64,000 bases of DNA, taken from NCBI GenBank assembly GCA_035048485.1, contig CM068580.1:36679585-36743584 (forward strand). Reading direction: 5' to 3'. Below are positions 1-11,000 of this stretch, piece after piece. Both the position numbers and the translations under genes were made by a program. The notes under the pieces were generated by a model that saw only the letters and a program-made list of their open reading frames with translations, searched no databases and was not told where the DNA came from. How positions within the stretch are numbered: the first letter of the stretch is position 1; each line of letters opens with the position of its first letter. The DNA comes from Pteria penguin. Lineage: Eukaryota > Mollusca > Bivalvia > Pterioida > Pteriidae.

Positions 1-229
1 TAAATTATTTAGTAACTTGAATTTGAAAATACATGTATATCCAAGTATAACTGACACATCACTGGACTGTACAAACACCTGGGGGTGGTGTCACATCACA
101 ATACAGATGTAGGAGGTAAATACTGCAACCTCTTAAACATAGTGGTGCATTCAATGAATTCTATTACTCTATGAGAATAGAGTCACTGGGGCTTTATACG
201 TCAGTCTTGAAATACAGATCTGGACAGTC

Positions 230-715
230 AATTTTTGGTCTTTATGTGCTCCTTGAGACGCAAGTTGAGGTAAAGGTGGGACACCGCTGGCTGTTATACG
301 TGTTATAGTAAAGGATATCTTGGTAATTGTAAATCATAAGGATTTTTCAGTGAAACTACCAACACTATAATTTGTTAAGCATTGTCAAACTGAAGTATCC
401 TAGATGTTCATGTATTGTATTTTGTCTGACAATTTTTATTGTACTTTGTAGAAGCCATATTTCCACTGGGATCCACTGTACTGAAAATTTGTTAAAACCA
501 CCCCAAAAAGATAAAAAAAAAAGTTCACGCATGAAACTGGTAGTTCTCAGTTTTATTTCTAAAATCTATTTGAACATACATTATTATCCTTCATGTATTT
601 GTAGATTTATTAGTGTTTAAACAGAGCGGGTCATGAACATGTCCCACCTTTGCCACGAAAAGCTCATAAAATTTGAAAAATATCATTCCGAATCAGTATC
701 TCGAAACTTAATTCC
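230..715 (+). repeat. Ancient direct repeat, copy 1
   Basis: Shares ordered blocks with 2450-2900: TTTTTATGTGC/TTTTTATGCAC, CAAGTTGAGG, AAAGGATATC, AATTTGTTGAGCATTGTCAAA-like, GGATCC(A/G)CTGTA, AAAGTTCACxC, and TGTCCCACCTTTGCCA versus CGTCCCACCTTTGCCA. Many indels make it old. Whether it is a transposon family or a local duplication is unknown. Confidence 0.7.
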
Positions 716-756
716 AATATAGAAGTCCTGCATTTCCATCACCACACTAGGATGTC

Positions 757-900
757 GTGTTATGCATGGCACGTTAAAGATCCCTCACTGCTTCGGGTGG
801 GTCCGTTGCAAAGGTCAAAATTTGTATGCCCCGCATCAGGCAGATGCCGTCACCATATACGTGAAATATTCGTGGTGTGACGTAAAACAAAAATCAGTCA
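757..900 (+). mobile_element. SINE body and tail, plus strand
   Basis: Contains GGCACGTTAAAGATCCCTCA, the GGTGGGTCCGTTGCAAAGGTC block and GCAGATGCCGTCACCATATA, identical or nearly so to the reverse complement of 15105-15250. It ends in GACGTAAAACAAAAATCAGTC, the 3' tail. The tRNA-like head is missing or unrecognisable (5' truncation). Confidence 0.75.
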
Positions 901-905
901 ATCAG

Positions 906-1053
906 TTTAACTGCGGAGCTGTAACATTGGACGGCAAATTGATTAACGTTCCCTCCAATTTTATTACGTCATAATGTATTTTGACGTCATTCTGATCGAT
1001 TTGGAGGGAACGTTTATGATTTTGCTGTCCAATGTTTCAGCTCCACAGTTAAA
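906..1053. mobile_element. Foldback element / hairpin with about 65-bp arms
   Basis: Left arm 906-971 (TTTAACTGCGGAGCTGTAAC ... CCCTCCAA ... TTACGTCA) pairs with right arm 982-1053 (TGACGTCA ... TTGGAGGGAACGTTTATGAT ... CTCCACAGTTAAA), with a 10-base spacer. Compact enough to be a miniature inverted-repeat element; CRE-like TGACGTCA sits at the tip. Confidence 0.85.
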
Positions 1054-1082
1054 GGAAAAAGGTCTATTCAGATCACCGCTAC

Positions 1083-1114
<32 letters not shown>

Positions 1115-1654
1115 CACCTGTTTTAGTTTAGAGCAATGTTGATTTTAAAGTCTCTACAATGTTACTTTATACATCAACACATTAAAATTTTCATTTATAC
1201 CCTCATGGTCTAAAGGAAAGCTGCCTTTATCTGGTCCATAAAATGTTTGTCGTTTCGCAGGGGTTGCCATCACTTCTTGGCCAGGGTTTCAGCTACTATT
1301 CAACACGTATGATAACTTGAACTTGTATCAATATATCAAAAACTTAATAACTTTGCCTTTGTTAAAATTTGGATCTACGATTCATACATGTATATATTCA
1401 CATGTTTCAATGCGTACATGGGAAACAACTCTTCTCTATTTTTACTTTCACTTTGAAATCGAAAAGTCACATGATCATGATTTAGTGAGGGGAAGTTGGA
1501 GTATTTGTTTTTAAATGTAGGTTTGTTTACTGTAATGTTGCTGTTTGTTTTCGCCTGAAAGTTGAAGAGTAATAATAATAACTTTATGATATATATTTTC
1601 CATAATTTTTATAAGTTTTTAAGCAAGCTAGGTTCCAACCACAGTTTCTCACTT

Positions 1655-1686
1655 TCTGACACTGTCAGTGACACTGACAGTGGTCA
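1655..1686. repeat. Short near-perfect palindrome
   Basis: CTGACACTGTCAGTG is followed after a one-base centre by its imperfect complement CACTGACAGTGGTCAG. Arms of 15-16 bases could form a cruciform; function unknown. Confidence 0.7.
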
Positions 1687-2449
1687 GTGCACAGTGAGTG
1701 TATAAAGAAAAATAGATTCGTCCTATTAGCATATACAACAGGTTAGAACTTCCAACACTGTGAGGGAAAATCACTTCAACACGTTTTTATTTGTTTTGTC
1801 ATTGTTTTACACCTGACACCAAAGATATTCCATTTATATATTGGTATATAGCTATACATGGGGCCACCAGCCAGTGGTGCATGGCTTCATATAGTTTTAT
1901 TCTTTGTATACAAGTAGAATGGGAAAAACCAGTGTTAGAGAAACAAACACTCAAATGCATAATTGTCTGTAACAGGAGCCTTCTTACCAGCGTAACACGA
2001 AAAGGGGCTCCCCTCTCATCTAACATTAAAAAAAACCTAGATCCTCTATCAAACATGTTATTTCCCTTTTTTTTTTTTTTTTTTTTTTGGACTGCCTTCT
2101 GAGGCTCTTATCTTGACTGCCACATGAAATATGACACTCATTTATGAGTACGCTTCGTAATGGAAGAAGAAGAAGGATAAAGATCTTTGCTTTCAGTAAT
2201 CAGTTCAGGGACTAACCAGAAGTGAACATGCGCAAGTACTAAAATATAACAAATTTGGAATTTTGACATTCAGATAGGCACATCTTTATATTGAATGTAA
2301 CTTACAAACAAACTGCATGACCTTTTTAACTTACTGATTTATATTGTCTGACCAACCTGACCATTTCAATTTTGAGATGTTTTTCTAATACATATATCAT
2401 TTTGGAGATACCAACATGTACAAATCCGAACCATTATTTTCGATTTTTA

Positions 2450-2900
2450 TGCACTTCTTGGGCCTCAAGTTGAGGCAAAGATCATGGACACTGTTGAATA
2501 TATTAAAGGATATCCCAACAACTGTGAATTATCAGGAATTTTCTGTGAAATCACTAGTACATGTACTAATTTGTTGAGCATTGTCAAAAAGAGTTCTCTT
2601 ACATGTCCTTTTTCCTATAGTTTTTTTTAATTCATCATAGAAGTTGTGTCTTTACCAGGATCCGCTGTAATTGAAGATCTGAACTGCCTCATGAAGGTAA
2701 AGAAAGTTCACTCTTGAAGGTGCTAGGTTGAACAAAGAAAGATTGTTATCCCATGATATATTTATATATTTGGTGATTTATTCACGTTTTAACAGATCAA
2801 GCTGGTCATTAACTTTACAAAGAGATGGATGTAAACGTCCCACCTTTGCCATGAAGTGGGTGTAAAATCTTTAAAAAGTTTGTCCAACTCGGTATCAGTA
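2450..2900 (+). repeat. Ancient direct repeat, copy 2
   Basis: Second copy of the 230-715 segment, about 2.2 kb downstream in the same orientation. Similarity stops near CGGTATCAGTA (copy 1: TCAGTATCTCGAA). Confidence 0.7.
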
Positions 2901-3724
2901 AACTCACATTTTACATCTTGCAAATCTGATTTTCCAGAATTTTTCAATTTGGTTGTTAAGTCTATACCGTTGACTTATGGAAAATTGATCACTTCTTTGT
3001 TTGTCATCATTGCTAACTTCCCTTCCTTAATAAGGATTTAGATGAGGACTAGTAAATTGTACATTGATCATTAATCTTGCATTTGTTTGATTGCTATGAA
3101 GTGCAGCGTAAGTATTGTTGAACATTCCTCTTCTGTTTCTAGCTATAAAGGACATCATGAAAATGTAGAAAATAAATTAGCCCGATGGAAATGGCCATAA
3201 GAAATTACATTATCATTGCATGCATGATGTAAATATACCTTTAATAAATAGATCCATACTTATCGGTAATAATGCTTCATTTACCATATATCATATTGAG
3301 GTAAAGTAAATTATTTGTATTCTGAAGGTTTTGACGTGTAAAGGTAATGAAGTGAGAAAAGTGTATGTAGTCCTGGAAATGCTCTCTAGGTGCTAAACTA
3401 TAGGCAGTTCCCCTTCCACTGGTGCCAGGATACTATTTTCTACTTTTTGACTTAAGAGCACTTATATCAAAGATGCCTGTCAGAAAAATTAACATCTCAT
3501 CATCAAAAGTAGCTGATGGGTCAGACTACAAGTTTATAGCTACACAAATGTTGCAGCTATAGTTCATTGTGTTATAAAAATGTATCCTTTCAAATTTCAG
3601 TTCAAAATTCCATATGTCAATTTTAAATGTTTAATACATGTAATTAATACATGTACTTGAAATTGATTTCGGGAAAAAAAGTTCACCTCACATTTGAGAG
3701 ATTGTCTCTCAAATGAGAGGTTGT

Positions 3725-3835
3725 CTCCAACCTTCTGCAACAGACCTACCTGAAGCAATGAGAGAGCTTTACAAGCCAGTGTATACTGTGACATGGGACC
3801 TCAGTTTATACTGTCTCATAGGATGGATAGGGAGG
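3725..3835 (-). mobile_element. Diverged SINE fragment
   Basis: GCAACAGACCTACCTGAAGC, AATGAGAGAGCTTTACA, and GTGACATGGGACCTCAGTTT with ACTGTCTCATAGGATG are diverged counterparts of 15200-15290. Same orientation as that SINE, i.e. minus strand. Confidence 0.65.
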
Positions 3836-4842
3836 CAGAAGGTGATAAATCATCCTAGAAAAATCTGAACAGACAGCTGAGATGGAACCAGGTCATGCAG
3901 TTTTGATCTGAAGTGACTACCATAATTCCTCAGGACCAACCTGCCATTCACTTCATTGTGTATCAATCTCCACTTTCAGTAATCAGTCACAAGTAATGAG
4001 CAGAACTAAATAAGTACTAAAACCAAAAATTTCAGAATTTGATTTTAAACTCAAAAAGGGTACATCTTTAATCATATCATACTGAACATAGTTTACAAAG
4101 AAATTGACTGTTTTAACTAACAACATTGAATGTATTAGTTTAAGTGAATTTGTTTTGCAAATTAGAGGTTGTTCCCAGTCTACATGACCCAGTGATGTCT
4201 ATGATATTGCTGGATCATAGAATTCTTGAATGGAAGCAGATTAAGAATTAGGCATTTTGATAGTGTCATATCATTTCTTTGTAGTCTGATTTGAGTTTAA
4301 TAATGAAACTCTATGTACTGAATTCTTTTCAGTTTTTACAAGTAAATTCACTTGATATGCATAAAGATGAATGTCTTGTTTATCAAACAATTAAGATACA
4401 TTTGTGAAATTTCACAAATTCATCAGTAAAACCAAATGCTTTAATCACCTTCACCTTGACAGCTGGCTGAGAGGTCCTTGGTTCTGCTCGTAACAGATGA
4501 CTCTGTAGACATTAAAAACTGTCTTCCTGTAAACAATTTAGCATAACACAGAAATTGAATCACTCACCACTTCATGAGGGTCCTTTGAATAATTCGAAAG
4601 TTTCTGTGCAATGCATTAGGCAGGTAATGATGCTATATAAGTGAAATGATATAATACACGAACAAACAATCAAGATATGAAAGATGATTGTACACTTATA
4701 GCAGGGTGATTTGAGCTTATTCTTTTCTGATCTTCTCTGAATATTCTGTTGATCTTTGCAGAAAGATTTTAATCATCCAGAAATCTATATTGACTTCCGA
4801 TGAATATTTTCAGATCAAAGAGACCTAACTTTGGAGGAAAGT

Positions 4843-5064
4843 ATGAATGCCATCATATCGTTATGCCATTTTTGTGAGGTCCATGGTCCTCAGGTATTGT
4901 TCTGTACACAGCCTCATCATCCACTAGAAAGGTCAAACTCAGCAGACTCAGATGAGACGGTGACGGGTGCTGAAGGTGGGGTTACAAGGCGAGTCAAATC
5001 TCCATCATTATCCAGCGATCCATTGACTCCCACTTCATCTGGGTCCAAAAATGACTTTTGTGAG
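4843..5064 (+). CDS. FLCN: FLCN coding exon 1
   Basis: Codes residues 1-74: the conserved start, then a Ser/Thr-rich disordered stretch containing RRVKSPSLS, which lies where human FLCN has its Ser62 phosphosite region (positional inference). It ends GAC TTT TGT GAG, followed by a GC donor (GCAAGT) in phase 0. The next exon restores CEGCSS, matching the human CEGCRS. Confidence 0.95.
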
Positions 5065-8000
5065 GCAAGTTATGTATTGTTATTGATGATTATCAATTAA
5101 AATCAGTAATAATATTGCAAAGCAAAAATATTGTGGAAAAAAGTGTATTAGGCAGCGAAAAAGATATGACCACATTTACCCTCGAACCCAAGGCATTATA
5201 CATAATGTTTGGAGGCTTTAATAACTGAACTACTTGTGCCCGCAGCTCAGTCTGTGGTAGTTCTCCTCTTTAAGACATTGCATCTACAGAAATCAAAACA
5301 AAAAGAACCCAAAGTATACGAGTGTTGGTAAAATTTATCACTGATTAAAAGAAATGTTAATGATTACTCTTTATAGAGATCATGCATTAAATTTCGGTCA
5401 AACTTGTTTTAAGAACTACAGTGGACTCCATTTTATCTGATATCGTATTATCTGATATTTCGTTTTATCTGATATGATATTAAAACACCAAACCGTTTCT
5501 ATGTATTTCTGTAATAATTTGTCTTTTTTATCTGATAGTGAAAAGTCCAAGTTTCGGTTTATCTGATAGCAAATTTACTGTTGATAAAATGTTTCACCCC
5601 GAATTTAGCCTATTTTAAGCCCGGATATTGTTGTGAAACCAACCAGCTGTGACAGCATAGGCATATAAAAACACCTACGGCGATACGACGACGACTAAGG
5701 AATAATAATTGATTGTTTGTGTACACAACTATTGACATCTCATTGAAATACATGTGCAGGTTTAATTAGTGATCGCTGTAGCGTTATTCGTAATTAATGA
5801 AATATGTTGATGACCGAAATTGGGAGTAGATGTACCGGAAATACTCGAATATAATACGCACTCGAGTAAAATACGCACCTAAAAATGACCTCCAAAATCA
5901 TGAAAAAAAAAACTCCGTCTTACTCGGTGTATAATACGCAGGGAAAAAATCCAAAAAATAATGTCAATTTCGTAATGAAACAACAACACCGCGAGATGCA
6001 ATCGATATTGCTTAGCACGATTTTGTTTTGATGTTTAGTGATTCGTCTTTTGTGTACCTCCACATTTCATAGTCTATGTTGTTATTTCAATTTGCATTGC
6101 CGTATTTCTATCACAATGAGATCGCATTATGTATATCATCACCAAAACCGGCACGGAACGACCAGCCTTTATTCATCGTGTGATATCAACGCTTTTGTCT
6201 CATTCACTTCATTTACGACCAAACTCGCATAGACTTCAAATTTCTTCACTATCGCGGCCGTACTAGTAGTTAAACCCTCGTCCCAACCTCCGCTTCAACT
6301 GTTTTCGCGTTGGAATGAACGTGCATGTCCACATAAATTACGCGAACTGTACGCGGGTATCGGCCATGTTAGTGAAGACATAATAAAGAAAGAATGAATG
6401 AATGGAGTGTTGTAAGCAGACATTGTCCAATTTATAACAATTCTTAAATTAATCTAACATTCTTATGATAGTAACCCACACTGCCGATGATCGTGCCGTT
6501 ACGGTCAAGTAATTTCACTTGCTGTGTAACTATCAGTTAACCAATTAAGATTCGATCACTATATCATCCGTACACTTTTGCTGATCAGAAATCATTGCTA
6601 AATAAACACAGCGCAAGTCTTCTATTGTATTCTTTTTGAAAAGCACTCTGTAGATATTACTTCTGTTATCACCTTGGTCATTTACTACGGGAAGCAGACA
6701 GTATACAGACAATAGACATATCTCACACCTCGTAGGTTTGATTGACGGCTTTAGGTACTTTAACACCATATAAGCGGTGGAAAACAACCGCTATCAAACG
6801 TCCATATGAGTAGACATCTATAACATGTTACACAACATAAACCACCAACTTTCGCAATTTCGTCTAATCTGATAGCCCGCTTTATCTGATATTTTATTCA
6901 CGCAAACAGACTATCAGATTAAACGGAATCCACTGTATTAGTAGAAGGTCCTCTTTAGTCCCATATGATGTATAGTTAAGGTATTTACTTTGAGTCATAC
7001 TTTATTTCTGTATGACAGGTATTTATGCAGTAGCAGATCAAATATGTAGTAGAAAATATTAAAGTGCAGTCATATTGAGACAATTGATATTTCACACATG
7101 TAACTCACAGAAGCACATGCAACCCACATGCTTTACACTTCAAGCATACCTGTAATGTATAAGTATAAAATCGCAACCTCTCTGATAAAGGTAATTTATT
7201 AATAAAATGGAAATGTCTCCTGTGCTCTCACTAATGGCAGATATATTCTTACTACTGCCTACTCTCATTTGTCATTTATGTTGACACACAATAATATTGC
7301 TCTATATTTTAAGAGATGATTGATAGTAAACAGTCTTATTTTAGGGATGTTCCTCAGTAAGGACTGGATTTATATGTCGTGACGAGGATGCCCAAGTGAA
7401 CTACATCAGCTGTAAGCAGCCCTTTGACAGAGAGGTGTATAGTATGAGTCGTCAAGCATGTATACGCAGTCTGAGTGGAGAGGTAGGTGGATCAAGAGGA
7501 AGTGAATATATCAACAAGCTTCCTTAGGAATATAGATCAAGAGGAACCTCCAGCTTTACAAATGTCAGTTGCAGCTGCTGAGCACTATTTGCTCCCAGTT
7601 GTTTTTTATGTCTTTTAAGTTTGTCCTTAACTTGTGTTGTCTAAAAGCTTGTGTCATAAGAGGTGCAGCTTAAAGGCGTGGGTGTAAAAACCTGGGGGAT
7701 AGTGATATTTTGAAGCTGTCAATCACTTGTCGATTCATAATGCAGACCACAAGAGCGGATGACCGGGGTACTTGTGGTCAACCATACGACATAAAATTTA
7801 TATCAATTTCTTTATTGAATGTGAACGCAAATAACGATCTTCAAGATTTGTGAAGCCACAGTCTAGACTTTTTTAAATTTTAATTATTTTTTCTGAAAAT
7901 GTTAATGCATTATTTTTATAAGGAAAGGAAATTGAAAATAAGTAATTAACGTAATGAAGAGAACAAAGTAAAATTTGCAATTAGAAATTAATTATGAAAA

Positions 8001-11000
8001 AGTGTTTTCATATATCTGAATCTCTTCCACATATCATCATTCTGTTTCTAAAACCCAACAATGAACACTGTAACTTTGAATCTATCACCTGATAAGCTTC
8101 AAGCATTACAGGCATTTTTTGCACAGAATGACTGGGACTGGACAAATACTCTGCCAGCATTTTGACAGAGGATCTCGTGGTTACCGAACCACCTCACAAT
8201 GAGCCTCTCATTCCACAACCTGAAAGGGAACACGAATGCCCAGATTGCTTTTCGTCATCCTACGTGATAGATGATTGCAATCGGCAGATGTGGTGACCAG
8301 AATCAGACATCCCTCCTCACCACTGTAATCATAGAAAGAGAAAGGTCCTATACAAGAAGTTCAGGACAATGTTATGCCATTGTGGTGTGTGGGATGATTC
8401 TCGATATTTAGATAGAAAGACTAGGGAAGTCATGTCTGAAAGCGAAACAGATATGTATGGCAGTCCCATGGATATTGGGAGGAAATTATGCCCAACTGTG
8501 TAATTCGTAAAATACAGGAGAAATATAGGCTAATGTCCTCAAACTCTTTCAAAATAAAACTCTCCAAACAGAGATCAAAACAAACAAATACATCAAACAC
8601 CCCACCCCCTAAAAAGTGATAAAACCAATCAAAATGAAAAAATAAAACACTACTAGAATCTCCATAATTGGGACTAATTACCAATTCAAACCATACACAT
8701 TGTTTACACCATGCTATAACATGTTCACACCTCCCGATTACCATGCGCCTCCAGGCATACCCAATACCCACCGATTACCAAATGCTTCTAGGCAATACCC
8801 CAAGCTGGAGACAAGCAGTGATTTCGGCAACTAGTTAAACCATGCCCCCAACCGTATGGTCAAAAAGTTTCTGCTTTAAACCAACATGCACATGTTGCAA
8901 GATTTGAACCAGAAATTTTTAATTATAAATTGAGTGTTGGAAAAGGGAGTGAATCATTACATTTGTATTTAGATATAAAAAAAAACTTGCTGTTAATACT
9001 TTCAACAGTAAATGAAGCAGATATGTTACAGTCTATTCTTTGTGACCCCAGAATTTGACCTAATGATTTCTCAATACTTAATTGAAGTAAATGAGCAGGC
9101 TTCTTTCCAGTTTTAAATTCAGTGTCAAATCTTTAACACTGGTAAATATTTTTCTACTAAGGAAGTGTTAAGAGATTTTGAAATACATGTATTCTTAGAA
9201 AACAAGACTAGCTTTATTTATGAGGGCCAAAATATTTCAGATTTCTTGTATTTGTAGTACATGTAATTACAGCTTTCATAGACTTTTATGCCTTCTAAGG
9301 TATTAGTGAAATTTTTATTGTACTGATAAATATATATAATATTCATTCTCTAAGACTTACAGAAGTCCTTAATGATAAATATTGTTATAATCATATAACA
9401 TTCTCTTCATTAATAGGTCTGTCCAGGTAAAGATGGTCCAATTTTCTTTGGTAATGAACATTTAGGCCATGTCCTTAGTTATACATTCCAAATCAAAGAT
9501 AGCCAGGCCAGAGGATTTCAAAAGAAGTACAGTATCCTTGTGGTTATGATGGACAAAATATATCTACTTAACTCTTGGCCATTTCTTGTACCACATCTGA
9601 AAATTGTTATAGACCACATACAGAAAAAGGCTAACATTGTACACGAACGTGAAGAAATTAAATGTCCACAAAGGGCTCATAGATTACAGTCTGTTATACA
9701 TGCAGGAAATTTCATTCAGCAGAGAGGTGGCAATAATAAACCAGCTAGGTCTTTGATAGAGTTGACAGATGATAAAAATATTTTTAAACTCTTACATGTG
9801 GCTTTTGTATGGATATTAAAAGCATGTGCTAATCGAATCACAGAGACGTTACTAGAAGGACCTCCCACTGAGGATTCCATCATAGACATGGAGAAACAAG
9901 AAGGTAAAAGATCTTTCCTTGGTTTATTATACCCCCTGCTATGAAGTCTGTCTGGCAATTTTGTTTTCCTGGCTTCTTTTTGCGTTTTGACATATTGAAC
10001 TGAAACTTAATATATAGTTTCAGTGTGATGATCTTCAGATTGAGTTTTACTTTTGTCGTGATTGACCCACTTATCTAAGAGTTATTGCCCTTTGATCAAA
10101 ATTCATTTTCCTCACTTTTTTCTCACATGCTTTCACATATTGAACTAAAACTTGGTATATAACTTTAATATGATGATCTTCAGATTGAATTTTACTTTTG
10201 TCGCGTTTGACTCACTTTTCCAAGAGTTATTGCCCTTTGACCAAAATTCATTTTCCGGACTTTTTTCTCACATGCTTTGACATATTGAGCTGAAATTTGG
10301 TATATAACTTAGATGTGTTGATCTACAGATTGAGTTTTACTTTTGTCACGATAGACTCACTAGTCCAAGAGTTATTGCCTTTTGATCAAAAGTCATTTCC
10401 GCACTTTTTTTCTCACATGCTTTGACATATTGAATTGAAACTTGGTATATAACTTCAATGTGATGATCTACAGATTGAGTTTTAGTTTTATCGTGATTGA
10501 CCCGCTTTTCCAAGAGTTAATGCTCTTTGACCAAAATTCGTTTTCCGCACATTTCTCTCATGTGCTTTGACATACTGAACTGAAACTTGGTATATGACTT
10601 CAATATGATGATCTACAGATCAAGTTTTAACTTTAGTGTAAATTTGTTGTGACAAGGCCCTTTAATAAGCACTAAATGTTCAGCTTCCTATCAAGCTATG
10701 TTGACTACTCTTCTTTATTGTCTTGTCATTAAGGGACATATTGCAAGTTTCAACTTTATTGCCGCAATGGGTATTTGTCTTGTCAGGACAGCTCTAGTTA
10801 TACAGTGATTTTATAATTCTTCAACTTTACAGTTTTTGAAGTACTGATCATGAAGCATTCCTTTCATTTATTTATGTCAGATCTAATTTTACCAATTTAA
10901 GCACACCTTTTTAGCAAGCCGGGACGAATGTATGGGGAGCTAATGTCATAGCCCTAGTATCGTCGTCAGGGTCAGTTGTGTAGACAAAAACATTAACCTT

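Larger units (their letters stand above)
1..4842. other. FLCN upstream region, no coding gene recognised
   Basis: No recognisable protein in any frame; short open frames are unremarkable. It holds an old direct repeat (about 230-715 and 2450-2900), a SINE (757-900), a foldback (906-1053), an A run (1083-1111), a palindrome (1655-1686), a T run (about 2067-2088) and a diverged SINE piece (3725-3835). The FLCN promoter and 5' UTR exon are expected here but no core promoter could be identified. Confidence 0.6.

Noticed and set aside
4831..4842. Non-ATG start for FLCN upstream of 4843
   Set aside because: Conserved folliculins begin MNAI at the ATG 4843; the preceding codons are UTR.
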